A stretch of DNA of 64,000 bases, taken from Brasenia schreberi (lineage: Eukaryota > Streptophyta > Magnoliopsida > Nymphaeales > Cabombaceae). The stretch spans positions 28,152,001 through 28,216,000 of the forward strand of contig JAYKKT010000091.1 of NCBI GenBank assembly GCA_036023115.1. The letters are read 5' to 3'. The translations under genes were made by a program, and so were the position numbers. How positions within the stretch are numbered: position 1 is the stretch's first letter; the number at the start of each line of letters is the position of its first letter. Shown piece after piece: positions 9,391 through 21,129 of the stretch. Below the pieces are notes generated by a model. The model saw nothing but the letters and a program-made list of their open reading frames with translations, was not told where the DNA came from and did not search any database.

Positions 9391-12142
9391 GGAGTGTAGC
9401 AAGTATGCAATGCAACTCACACAACTTGAATGTAAAACCCGAAATTTAAAGACTTAGCAGTAGGGAAAACCCAAATTGAATGCAACTCACACGACTTGAA
9501 TGTAAATTGCAGAAATTTAAATATATCTATATCTTAAGAGCGGAAAGGCTCAATGTGTGCGTGGGTGTTATGTATAAATTGAAATGCAACACACGCAACT
9601 GAACCGCAAAACGCAGCAGAAGGGAGATATAGATATATATAAGAGCGGAAAGGCTCAATTATAGTGTGTGTGTATGTGTATAAATTGAAAGACAACACAC
9701 ACGACTAAATTTAAAACCCGGAATTGAAATGCGTACATAGCTGAACCGAGAAAACTCATGCAGTAGAATGGCTATATCTTAGTGGCTTCTGAGGCCAAAA
9801 TGTGCGAGAGGTGTTTGAGCAATCGCTCGGGTGTTTCTTGGGTGCGAGTGTGTAATTGAAAGACAAACTCACACGACTTAATGTAACAACCCAGCTGAAT
9901 TGAAATACGTATGTATATGATAAGAGCGAAAAGGCTCAATTGTGTACGTGGTGCTTGTGTACAAAATAAGAGCGGAAAGGCTCAAGTGTATGTGTGTGTC
10001 TCGTGTGTCCAGCACCGTTATTACATTTCGAGGGGAGACGATGCTCTGTTATTACAACCCCATATCACGAATTTAATTGAATGGAAAAGAAACTTGATAT
10101 ATATCAAACGACTTACACTTTTCTAGGTTCTTGATTTGGGATTGTACAAGAAGCGAATCCATCTCTTCTTATGGCATTCGTGGCATGTGGGAGTGAAGCC
10201 AGAGAGATTGAGAGCTTGGAGAGACTTGGAGTTTCAGGAGTTGCAAGCTATAATAGGTTTGGGGCTACTTGGGGCCGGTTTGGGCAAGGTAAGACTCGAG
10301 CCACCTTGGCTCGAGTGATAGAGTTTAGGTTTAGGATTTGGCCAGCATTTGGCCTTGGGTTTAGTTAGGTTGACTTGGGATTAGGCCAGCATTTGGCCTT
10401 GGTTTAGGCATAGGATAGAGTTGGTTGGTCCTAGGTTAGGTGTTGGCTGAAGTTTTGAGATTTCGGCCATGGTTCATGAACTTTGTTTGGTCTTGTGAGA
10501 CTCGAGCCAAGGTGGCTCGAGTGGCATGGTTTTAATGTGGGGTACGGCCAGCACTTTGGCCTTGGGTTTAGCTTCTGTGACTCGAGCCAAAGGTGGCTCG
10601 GGTGAACTTGGTTTAAAGGGGACTTGGGGGTGGTCTTAGCTAGGTTTTTGTCTAGACTAGGGTGGCTCGAGTTTGGTTTGAGGTGGAACCGGGGCTGGTT
10701 ACCTAGGGTTGGCCAAGGTGGTTGTGGGGGTGGTACACGGCCAGGTTAGGCCGTGGGTTTTTAGCTAGGTGGCCTGCCCTATGGCAGGCCAAGTTTTTGG
10801 TTAAGATGGGGGAACACACGGCCTGGTTTGGCCGTGTGTTTAGATTTAGGTGGCCTGCTGAAAGGTGGCCGAGCTGTTTTGGGTGTGTGGGAAAGGGAAA
10901 CCAACCAAAGGCTGGGCTGGTTCTTAGGTAGTTGACCTGCCTTTAGGGCAGTCCAGAACTTAGGTAGAAAATGGGACACGGCCTGCACTTGCAGGCCGTG
11001 GGTTTTGGGGAAAGAGCTCGAGCCAAGGTTGCTCAAGCTAGGTGGGTTTTCAAAGGGAAGTTCGACCAAGGTTGGCCGAACTTGATGGGGTTCAAGGGGG
11101 AGTTCGGCGAGCACCTGGCCAAACTGGTTTAGGTCCTTAGGATAGGTTGTTTAGGTGGTGGTCTAGGGTAGGAGTCTTGGTGAAAATCGGCCAGGACTTG
11201 GCTGTTTTGATGGCTTTTTAGGGGAAGGTTTAGCTAGGATGGGTGGTCTAAAGAATTAGGAGAAGAAGGGGTTAGGTTAGGGCTTAGGGGACCTACCTTG
11301 GTGCAGCACCACTCCAAGCCGCTGCTCAAGCCGCCAAGCTCCACCATGCAACTCTCCCAGCTAGCTTGAAGGAGACGCCAAGTTGTTGGTGCAGCCCTTG
11401 CCTCCATGGGCCAATCCCGACTCTCAAACGAAAAAAATGTTTTGGCCAATGGCCTTTCTCTCTCATCCTCCCCTTTATTTCACGTGAGGAACTTCTCTGG
11501 AGCCTCACGTCCCTGGATTTTTCAAGCCCACTACCTCTATTTATAGAGGTTTTAAATGGATCTTGGATATTGGGTCTTGGATTTGGGTCTGGCTATTCGG
11601 ATCCAATCCAAACCCTATGTGGATCTGGATCGCGGATCTCGGATATTTTGAGATCCATATCCACTCCAAATATTTATTTGGGTTTGGATCTCGAATCTCG
11701 GATATTTTGAGATCCAGATCCAATCCAAACAATATTTGGATCTGGATCTGGATATTTTTGGGTCCAGACCCAATCCAGACTTTTCTTCTACTCCTTGGTT
11801 TTTTGGTGCTTTTCACCATCGGTTTCGAGCGGGCTTCGATTCATCGGAGGCCCAACTCTAGCCTTGGTCTTCTCCAAGTCTTTCTTCCAACCGGTGTTCT
11901 ACTTTTCAGGACTTTTTTGGCATTCGTTTCGGTCCGCCATTTTGCTTTCTAGCCGGTTCTTGTTGATATCGAACTCAGATTGCCACACGGATTCCGTTCT
12001 TCATTCTCACGGGACGTGTCTCGGACTTCTGTCAACTTCCTCAGGTACTGGGCTTCTTTCTGCATTTTGGAGCTGCTTTGCGCTTTTTCTTTGACCCAAA
12101 TTACATTTTTACCCTTCTGTCGAGCTTTTCTCCAAACGAGCT
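9391..12142 (-). repeat. Minus-strand LTR (F), main part
   Basis: Read on the minus strand this has the usual LTR order: GGATC-rich block (about 11770-11550), TATAAATA box (11545-11538), G-rich form of the CCTAA block, and GAGCC/CGCTC tandem repeats (about 10000-9500). The last few hundred bases including U5 and the TCTACA end are missing at 9391. The other end is cut by element C at 12142 and resumes at 40614. Open frames of up to 129 codons over the GGATC repeats are compositional. Confidence 0.8.
11538..11545 (-). promoter_or_regulatory. TATA box of LTR F
   Basis: TATAAATA on the minus strand sits inside the palindrome CTCTATTTATAGAG, at the position equivalent to the TATA boxes of the other LTRs. 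Confidence 0.5.
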
Positions 12143-12867
12143 TGTAAACACCCCAAAAACCCAAATACTTTTCAAAACCAAATTGCCTGGTTTGAAAACC
12201 AGTTCAAAAGATAAGAATTTTCGAAAAACTCAGGAAATCGAAACATTTCAAAATTCTGTTTTCCAACCCTGTTTGAAACATGAAAAATCTTGAAAATGGA
12301 CGAAAGTCCTATTTTTATGAAAGACCAGACGAACAGATGAAGCCTGGCTCAAAACAGTCGCAAAAGAATAAAAAAGTTCGAAGGTCAAGCCCAACCCGAT
12401 GAAAAGTGAATTTCGAGGACGAAAAAGAAGCCCAGGCCACAAACGCATTTCAAGCCTGAAGCATCAAAGGCCAAGCCGAAAGCATCTCTGAAATCACGGA
12501 AAATCCAAGTCAAATGCAAGAAGAAACAGTCGAAACAGAGTCCAGAAAGACGAAAAGAAGCTTGGACGATGAAAATGGGAAAAACCCAGCGTAAGACGGA
12601 ATCTTGATGAACTCAGGACCCGCACGAAGCATCCAGCTTGAAACGCCAGAAAGGACTAAAGAAGAGAAAAATTTGGATCAAATCTGGATCCAAAAATCTA
12701 GATCCAGATCCAAGATCCATATCCAAACGAAACTTGGATTGGATTGGATCCGGATTTTAGAGACCAACAAAGGATCCATATCCACACAAGGGGCCTATAA
12801 AAGGACGTGAGTGGGCTGGCTTTGAAGGGGACGATTTTTCCAGCACTTCACGTGGATAGTTGGGGGG

Positions 12868-12908
<41 letters not shown>

Positions 12909-15068
12909 GGTCAACAAAAGGGGCTGGCCTTCCCCTCTTATTTTGTAAAATTGTGGGTTGGTCTTGTGGGCTGCACTCAAGTGCAAGTGAGAGCATCTCA
13001 CGCCTTGCATTTTGCTGGAAATGGAGAGAAACTTGGCGGCATTGGATGGGCTGTCTTCAATGGGGATTGGCTGCGTTGGAAACGAGATCAAATGGGCTGA
13101 TAGGTTGTCAAGGTAAGCCCCTAAAATCCTGCCCAAAGTCCCTTCTTTTCGTACCTCTCAAAACCACCTAAACCCTAAAAGGTAAAGACGTCCAAAGTCC
13201 AGCCAAGATGCTAGCCGAACTTCACTAATGGGACGATCCTAGTTCTACCTAAGACTACCCTAATCTAGAACCATACCCAGCTCGGCCATTGGCTGGCCAA
13301 GCTCACCTTAGATCCCTCCCAGCCAAACCATCTAGCACTAAACCACCTAAACTATTTCCTAAACCAAAACTACTCCTAGAGACCTAGCCAAAACCGAGTG
13401 TCTAAAACACTCGGTTCCTTCCTTTGGGACGAACCCGTTTTCACCCATCTAGCTAGCTGAGTTCATTTTAGGTTTCGTCCTAAACTAAATCCATTACCTA
13501 AGTTAGATCCTAACCAAAAGAACTAACCTACACCTACCCAGCTCGGCCACCCTCTGGCCGAGCCACTCCCTTAAGATCTCACGTGAGATCAAACACCCAA
13601 CATCAGCCCAAGCTCGGCCACCCTTTGGCCGAGCATTGCCCTAGAGCTTACCTTAGGATTCCCCCTAAGATCACTCACTATCCCTAAACCAATCTCGACC
13701 CATGGTGAGACGAGTATCCCTTCGCATCTCGCCCGAACCACTTCTTTAGACATCCCCTAACTCGACCACTAGCTGGTCAGATTTTCCCCTTAGAGCCTTG
13801 AGCTAACCTTCGACCAAAACGAACCACCTAGACCTAACTCAGATCCGTTAGTTTTTCACCCTAGATCTATCATATCTAAACCCGAAACCCATAGTGCATT
13901 AACTTGTCAATCTAGCCCAAGTCACGATCTAGGATCAACCTTCTACGCAGCTAGTCATCTCGCAGAGGAAAGTCCATCCAACGGCTATATCCAAGGTCAG
14001 GTTTCGCTGAAAAAGGAAGCCCAAGCAAAAGTCGAGTAAGTGCTCGAATCTTATTCTTTACGTTGTTTCAAATTCAATTCAATTTGATACGGGGTTGTAA
14101 TAATGGAGCGTAGTCTCCCCCCGAGATGTAATATTATGGTTTGAAACACGAATCACACACGTACACTCGAGCCTTTCCGCTCTTATCTGCACACCTTTTG
14201 CACACAAAACGGGCCTCGACAGCCCATAAGATATAGTTCTATTTATATACATTCAGCTGGGTTTTAAGGTTCAAGTTGCGTGAGTTGTCTTTCATTTTAT
14301 ACACCCAAAAGCACTCACTCACAATTGAGCCTTTCCGCTCTTACATATATACGTATTTCCCCTTTCCGCTGGGTTTTTAAGGTTCAAGTCGTGTGAGTTG
14401 CCCTTTCAATTTATACACTTAAAGCACTCACTCACATTGAGCCTTCTCGCTCTTAAGATATAGCTATATATATTTTTCCTTCTGCATCTAAGATATAGCC
14501 ATATTTCCCTTTCTGCTATTTCCCTTTCCGCTATTTCCCTTTCTGTTATTTCACTTCTGTTATGTCTTTAAATTCGGGGTTTTCCCTTCAAAGTTGTGTG
14601 AGTTTGCATTGCATATCCGCCACACTCGAGATAGGGAGCATACTTGCATCGAACTAGATTGGTCAAAATGTGTAGTACTTACCTTAAATCGAGCACTGGA
14701 TGCACATGACTACACGCCAAAATCTGCTAAAACCCGTGAGATACAGGAGCGCATAGATCCCATGTGTAAAAGTTGCAAATTTGACAAAAACCAGCAGATA
14801 AAACACTTTTCAAGTTTTCAAAAAGAGTCGTGTTTGTAAAATCGAGTTTTTCTAAAGCGTACAGACTGACCCTTGTGCGCCGGTACAAGAAAGTCTGCGA
14901 CGAAAAGAACCCACTTATCCACAGTCGCCCCAAAAGTCAGATATTTTCAAAAAATCACTTCGCTAGATTGAGAAAGCTAGCTGGCACGCCCTTTTTAAAA
15001 GCAACGTAAGCACGAAGAGATTCGCTTCAGGCCTAAGAACCCGGAGTCGAGGATTTTCCGTGTCTACA
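12143..15068 (+). repeat. 5' LTR of element C (2926 bases)
   Basis: Runs from TGTAAACACC to TCTACA. It is distinct from the E-type LTR in most of U3 but shares the U5 block. Hairpin CTTGTGCGCCGGTACAAG is at 14872-14889. A hairpin with GCTAG / CTAGC arms is at 14962-14981, followed by TGGCACGCCC at 14982-14991. A (GA)n tract at 12872-12905, just downstream of the TATA box, is longer than in the 3' copy. Confidence 0.93.
12796..12802 (+). promoter_or_regulatory. TATA box, 5' LTR of C
   Basis: TATAAAA follows the GGATC-rich block and precedes the (GA)n tract by about 70 bases. The identical site in the 3' LTR is at 38339-38345. Confidence 0.65.
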
Positions 15069-15072
15069 GATT

Positions 15073-15090
15073 TGGCACGCCCGGTGGGAC
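15073..15090 (+). other. Primer-binding site of element C
   Basis: TGGCACGCCCGGTGGGAC begins four bases after the 5' LTR. It starts with TGG, the complement of a tRNA CCA end, and is identical to the site in E. I have not assigned the tRNA. Confidence 0.85.
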
Positions 15091-15213
15091 GTGGGTCTTT
15101 AGGAAAAATTGATACAAAACAAACCAATCTCTAAAAACATCGTTTGTTTTCAAAAGTGTTTTAACTCTTTTGTCTTCTTGCATTTCATAGTTGGATTTAA
15201 AAGCATCGGAGTC

Positions 15214-18081
15214 ATGTCGAGTTCAGACTCCAATGAAGTATCTAGCCGGTTCTCATGCTCTTCAAGTTCTCATTCTAGAAGATCTTTGAAAAATCGAAAA
15301 CAAAAGGAAGAAGAGTTAAGAAGAGAATACGAGGCCAAGGTCGCTGCTCTCAGCCAAGAGGCTGAAGCAGCTGATTCATGTTCGTCACATGGCGAACCAA
15401 TAAAGGCCAAAAAGAAGTTTGGAAAAACTCGTAAAAACAAGGAGACCTCCGAGATAGAAGGCAACCCATACCTCGATTCCTTCACTCACAAGGATCGAAA
15501 AGCCCTACAGCAGTTGCTAAAAGGGCAAAATAGAGAGAAAACAACGTACGTCCTGTCTGATTTTCTCCCTTTAGATTACGAAACAGACAGCGACGACGAA
15601 ATACCGAATTTCCATTGGTATGATGGCACGGGAGACCCTAGGTCTCACCTACAGCTTTTCTCTCGTCGAGCCCACAAGAAAAAGAAGGACTCGATGAAAT
15701 GGGTATATTGGTTCCCCTTATCCCTCAAAGGCATAGCTTCTAAATGGCTGGCTTCCTACGATTTGAGCCAGTTCGCAACTTTTGAAGAGTTAGCGAACTG
15801 CTTCATGCAAAGATTTTCACACAACGTAGAAGTCACGCCTACATTGAACACTTTGAGGGATACGAAGCAAGGTATGAACGAAGATGTGCATACATTTATC
15901 GTTCGATGGAGGTCTCTCCTTGGACAAGTATGAGAACCCATATCCGAAGGATGCGCAGTAATGCTCATCCTGGACAATTTCAAAACAGAATTGAAAACAC
16001 TTCTTTCTTTACATGAAATCTCTACTTTTCACAAACTAATTAAAAAAGCATCTCTTTTTTAGACGAATTTGAAAAAAGGGGTTTACGACCACCTATGGAA
16101 AGGGAGCGTAAACCCAAAGACTCGCTTGGAAAAGCCTGGCAATTATGGACTACCCACCATAGACAAAGGGGAAAAGCCCCACAAGATCGCCAATGTCCGG
16201 GTAGATCCAAGGCTGGCGAGCACTTCAAAGAATTTCGAAAATTTTGAAAACAGAAAAGACAAAAAAATGCAAAAACCATTTGAAAAAAGGGAGTATACTC
16301 CGCTGGGGCAACCTGTGTCGGAGGTCCTAGACCTCCTACTCGCCCAAAGCATGATCGAACTCCCTGGAATTCCCGAGGGAATCACTTCCAAAGGGAGGTT
16401 TTTGAATCGATTTTGTAAGTATCATCGGCTCAAAGGCCATGATACAAAGCAGTGTTTTTCCCTCCTAAACAAAATCGAGAACTTGATAGCAGAGGGCCGG
16501 CTCCAGGTCACTGAGGAACCGGAGCCTGCCCAAGCTATTTTCAAAGAACCCTTCCCTAATCATGCAAGTACCAGTGGGAAGGGCAAAGAGGTATGTGCTC
16601 TCACGATTTCAAAGAGTCTAGCGCGTACATATAAGTCTGGTTTTTCTGCTTGTGCATCTACACTCATCCTTCGTAGGAAACCTGCCCAAGTAGTGATTCG
16701 GGGACCACCAAGAGTTCCGTCTCCGATTAAACCAGTTTTAAAAACTCAAGGTACTCCAAAACAGTCGATTAGAGCCATCTTAAGCACGAACCCTAGGTTG
16801 ATCATAGGGGAAGTGACAATATCCGGGAGGATCTATCAACCCCCGCATCTACAAAATGCTAAAAAAGTGGTCAGTGTGCCTGGCCCTTCAAAAGCGTGTA
16901 TTCCTGGAGTTCTGCCCAAAACGGACAAAGGAAAAGTCGTTTTAAACTTGTATGATTTCGAAAACCATCTTTCAAAAATTCCCATTAACATGTCCATCCT
17001 AGAGCTGATACAAACCTCGCCTAGGCATAGACTCGTGTTAGAGAAAATTCTAGAAAGAGCAAAGGTTAGTTCGGACATAACCCCAGAATCCTTGTCCAAC
17101 CAAGTGGCGTCCATAGGTGCAAAAACACCTATCATGTTTTCGGAAGAGGATCTCGAAAGACCCTATGAAACCCATAATCAGGCCCTACACATCGAGGTGG
17201 TATTAAATCACCACTCTCTAGATAGGTGCCTAGTTGACGGGGGAGGAGGGCTCAACATCCTTCCGCTTCACATAGCACATCAGATTGGAGTCACCTTAAC
17301 TTCCATAAACCCAAGCACCATCGTAATCATTGGATACGATGGAAATGCGTCCAGACCTTTAGGATCCGTTGAACTTCCCATGGAAACAGGAGGGATAGCT
17401 CACGTGGGGGTATTCCATGTTTTGGACATCCACCCCCACTACAACCTACTGCTGGGAAGGCCTTGGATACACAGCCTACATGCTGTGTCGTCCACCTTCC
17501 ATAAGTGTGTTAAAATCCCTTTTGAAAACCAAGTCATTGTGATCCTAAGTGAGAGTCATCCACAACTTCAGGGGATTCAAAATTCCCCATGCTTTTCAAG
17601 TTCCCAGTCCTACGAGGTCAACTCAGGGCAAACCGTGGTCGAACCACCAAAGCTCACCCTTCAGGTACCTAGGAAGGTCGTACACATCCAGGGGCCGCCC
17701 AAGGCTGGCCCACTCAAAACACTAACCATCCTAGGAAAAACCAAGCATCCACTATTTCCAAAACCCCTGAACAGAAAACCTTATGTGCATAACATGGACG
17801 ATAGCAAGTTCCAGGATCACGAATTATATGAAAACTTTTCCAAAAACAAAAAATCATGGAACATGTTATTAAACATGGGGTATATGCCATACAAAAGTCT
17901 AGGGGCACAAAATCAAGGTCTCGTAGAACCCATTTTGCCAAAAGCCAACCAGAGCCGACACGGGATCGGCTATACTCCCAGAATACCGCCAGAACCACCC
18001 CCTGTGACCACTTGGGTCAAGGGTGCCCTGGAGCCTACCCAAGCAGAAACCTACAATTTAGATCTCTTGTTCGGAGTCTAA
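15214..18081 (+). pseudogene. gag-protease of element C (two premature stops)
   Basis: One long frame encodes capsid, a zinc-knuckle-like motif and aspartic protease. The start is placed at the ATG at 15214 (MSSSDSNEVSS), which matches the start in E and the remnants in K and M. The Retrotrans_gag core is followed by TGA at 15931 and TAG at 16060; E has coding triplets at both places. Downstream the frame is open from 16069 to 18081. It includes CKYHRLKGHDTKQC, the protease centre VDGGGGLNILP (Asp codon 17236-17238) and LLLGRPWIHSL. The protease has Asp-Gly-Gly rather than Asp-Thr/Ser-Gly. The frame ends 23 bases before an acceptor-like CTTTGTAG. Confidence 0.88.
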
Positions 18082-18106
18082 CTAGTGGCGTTTTTCCTTT
18101 GTAGGT

Positions 18107-18982
18107 ATGATGGAAGATCCCTCAATCAAAAATCCAAAAACATTTGAAAAACTCGAAATTCAAAAAATTGAAAAATCCCAAAAACCAAAAACATTTGAAA
18201 AAGATCAAAAACTCGAAAAAAGAGTTGTTTGTATAGTTCCTAAAGTCCTTTCCTTACAAAAATCCAAAAAAAATGAAAATTTACAAAATACCAAAAACAA
18301 AATCCTGTATTTAGCAGCTCTTGATAAAGGTTTTGAAGAAGAAAAGAATTTCGAAAAGAAAGTCCTCTTCATAAGAGGACCAAAATCGTCAAAACCTGCA
18401 GAAAATCCAAAACAAAAACCAAGCGTTTGCGAAAACTGTGCGTCAAGTCCAAATTCCCTAGGATTTAGAAGTCTTGAGAATGATCAAGGCCCAGAATTGG
18501 ATTTCCTCGAGGAAGATCCTACTTCTGAGCTCCCTGAATTTCATAAAATTCTCGATTTTGAAAAACCTTCGAAATCAGTAGGAGGGGATTTTATAGAGAT
18601 AAACTTAGGGAATGATTTAAAACCGAAAATCATTAAGGTAGGCACATGTCTACATGAGCACGAAAAAGCATCATTCATTGCATTTTTGAAAACCTACGTT
18701 GATGTGTTTCCATGGACGTATGAAGACATGCCGGGTATAGACCCGAATGTTGTAGAGCATCGTCTTCCCTTAGATTCAGATGCAAAACCCATAAAACAAA
18801 AGCTTAGGAAGATACATCCGAATGTGCATTCACAAGTCAAAGAGGATTTAGAAGATCTGTTAAAAGCCGGATTTATAAAACCCATTGCATATTCTGATTG
18901 GTTATCCAATATAGTTGTTGTTCGAAAAACCAGTGGGAAAATTCGAATATGCATCGATTTCAGAAACTTGAATAAAGCCACC
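18107..18982 (+). CDS. pol of element C, N-terminal part (interrupted by E)
   Basis: The frame starts at ATGATGG immediately after the acceptor-like TTTTTCCTTTGTAG. A Lys-rich, low-complexity N-terminal region is followed by the start of RT (PIKQKLRKIHPNV, then FRNLNKAT). It is cut at codon GCC-ACC by E. The frame resumes at 33576 after one copy of the CCACC duplication, so the break is a clean insertion. The function would be reverse transcription of the element RNA. Confidence 0.88.
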
Positions 18983-20205
18983 TGTAAACACCCCGAAATC
19001 CAACGAATTTCCTAAACGAATCTGGTTTTATACAAGCAGCCCCAAAGGGCCATTTTGAGTTTGGAAACCCAGGAGCCTTCCAAACAACCCTGTACATATG
19101 TTTTAAACTATATCTTTCAAAAACATACGATATGGCTTTTGAAAACCCTTTTAAAACATGTTTTGAAACCCCGAAGTGGCTTGGCCCGATCAAGACAGGA
19201 CCAGGAGAGCCAAGAAGAGCCCGGAACCGGAGCACCTGTCGAGCCCGGCGCAGCAACTCTTGTATCTGATTCACACCCCAGGATCTCGAACGTCCAAGAC
19301 CCTGTTCTTACCAAAATATCATTTGAAGTCATCTCCGGAAGGCAGAAACGGAGGCGGACGACCATGTTGGCGAAGACCCAACGCAGACGGAGTACTGATG
19401 CTGTCAGGCCCCGCACGAATCGTCCGTTTCGAACCCAGCTCGAAGGAGTCAGAGTTCAGTTTGGATTGGATCTGGACCATATATATCCAGATTCCAATCC
19501 AAACCCATATGTGGACTTGGATTTGGATTTGGATCCAGAGATCCAATCCAATATCCATATCCATGGCCCACATCACCTTCTCATAAAGGGAGGTGGGGCC
19601 CACTTGAAATTCACGTGGGATATTGGGCATGAGAGAGAGTGGGGGTGAAAAATATCAAGAGTGTTGTATTAAGCTTGACTTGTGTGTCAAGTTTGGGTTA
19701 ATCATGTGGGTTAGCCTAATTGAGTGGGTTTAAGCTTGTAATTAGCTAAAACCTAACCTAGGGCTGCACCAACATGGGGTGATCAAGGTCTATGGGCCAT
19801 GCTAAGGGAGCTCCTTCACCTAAACCTAACCCAAAATGCCTAAACCTAGCCTAAACCCCTAATCCACCCCTAATCTGAACCTAATCACCTAACCCACTTC
19901 CCTAATCCCGGCCTAATCCCAACCTAATCACCTAACCCACTCCCCTAATCCTTCCCTAAACCTAGATTAATTCCCCTAATCCTAGCCTAAACCTAGCCTA
20001 ATCACCTAACCTAGCTCACTAAACCTCACCCTAAAACCCAACCACCTAACCTAGCCCTAAACCACCCTTAGCCCACGATTTATCCAAACACCTAGTTTTA
20101 AAATATCTGGCCCAACCCCATCCAGCCCACCTTATCTACATACCACCCTACCTAAACCACCTAACCACTACCCACAGCCCAGCCCTAACCGACCTACCCA
20201 TCCCC

Positions 20206-20213
20206 TATTTAAA
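20206..20213 (+). promoter_or_regulatory. TATA-like box, 5' LTR of E
   Basis: TATTTAAA lies at the position of TATAAAA in the LTR of A, followed by the same GTGGGCGGGTTTT motif. The 3' LTR copy is at 31507-31514. Confidence 0.55.
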
Positions 20214-21129
20214 CCCCCCTCATTGTGGGCGGGTTTTGAGAAGTGGGAACCACCCTTCCATCCAGCCGGGCCCTCTCCCTCTCCCATCTCTCATCCAGCC
20301 GTGACCACTCCCCAGCAGCTCCACCTGCTCCACCAGCCGCCACCTGCTCCGCCACCTTCCCTCTTCCGTCCACCACCACTACCCCCAGCCGGACGCCATC
20401 ATCTTCCCCCAACCGACAGCCACCTGCCCGCCACTTTCCCACTCCATCCGCCACTTCTCCCCATTCGGTAAGTACCCCAAACTCCCTCAAAGCCCCTCTC
20501 TACCACCTCTCCACTCTTAGCCACCCATCTTCCCTTCAGCTCAGCCCCTTTGCCGCCACCACCTAAGCCTAGCCGAACCTAGGATAACCCAAGTTGCTGG
20601 CCACTACTTAGCCACCATCTCCCATTCGGCCAACCCCCCCTAGGTGTCCCATTTGGCCTTCCCACTAGCTCACCTTTTAGGTCCAGTTTCCCTAAGTACC
20701 CAACTTCCCTAGTGATCCTAATACCCACTTGTTCAGCCACTCTAAACTCCCTACTTGGAGGCGCCACCTACTTGCCACCGGCCCCCTTCGAGGCGTCTAT
20801 CCCGCGCCCCATTTGCAGCCGGCCAGCACCCTTGATCACATACCTTCGCGGAGCTCCCGTTTGCAGCCCAAGGCCAAGGCCACGCTCAAGCAAGACCTCT
20901 ATGGACCAGCTACCCGTAAGTGTCTAAACTCGGTCTTTAGTCGTACACTTGCTTGAAATTCAATTTGATACGGGGTTGTAATAACGGAGCATAGTCTCCC
21001 CCCGCTTGTAATAACGTGGCTTGGCACAACCACACACGTGCACTCTCTTAGTCGTGCACAATTTTGAACACACACGGGCCTAATCAGCCCCTAATATATA
21101 AGTGTACATATATATTTCATTTTCGAAGG

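Noticed and set aside
9391..12142. Solo LTR for F
   Set aside because: The sequence at its low end (CCGGA) does not match GCTCC at its start, and the last part of U5 and the TCTACA terminus are missing, so it is a truncated LTR at a rearrangement break.
12807..13171. Open frames with ER or SL dipeptide runs in the C LTR (repeated at 38300-38709)
   Set aside because: They are translations of a (GA)n microsatellite inside the LTR leader and differ in frame between the two LTR copies.
15931..15933. Stop-codon readthrough in gag of C
   Set aside because: A second stop follows at 16060 and E has coding triplets at both places, so these are damage.
20209..20566. Pro/Ser-rich open frames in the E LTR (repeated at 31538-31869)
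   Set aside because: The stretch is C-rich. The two LTR copies differ by one-base indels that change the frame, so it is not under coding constraint.
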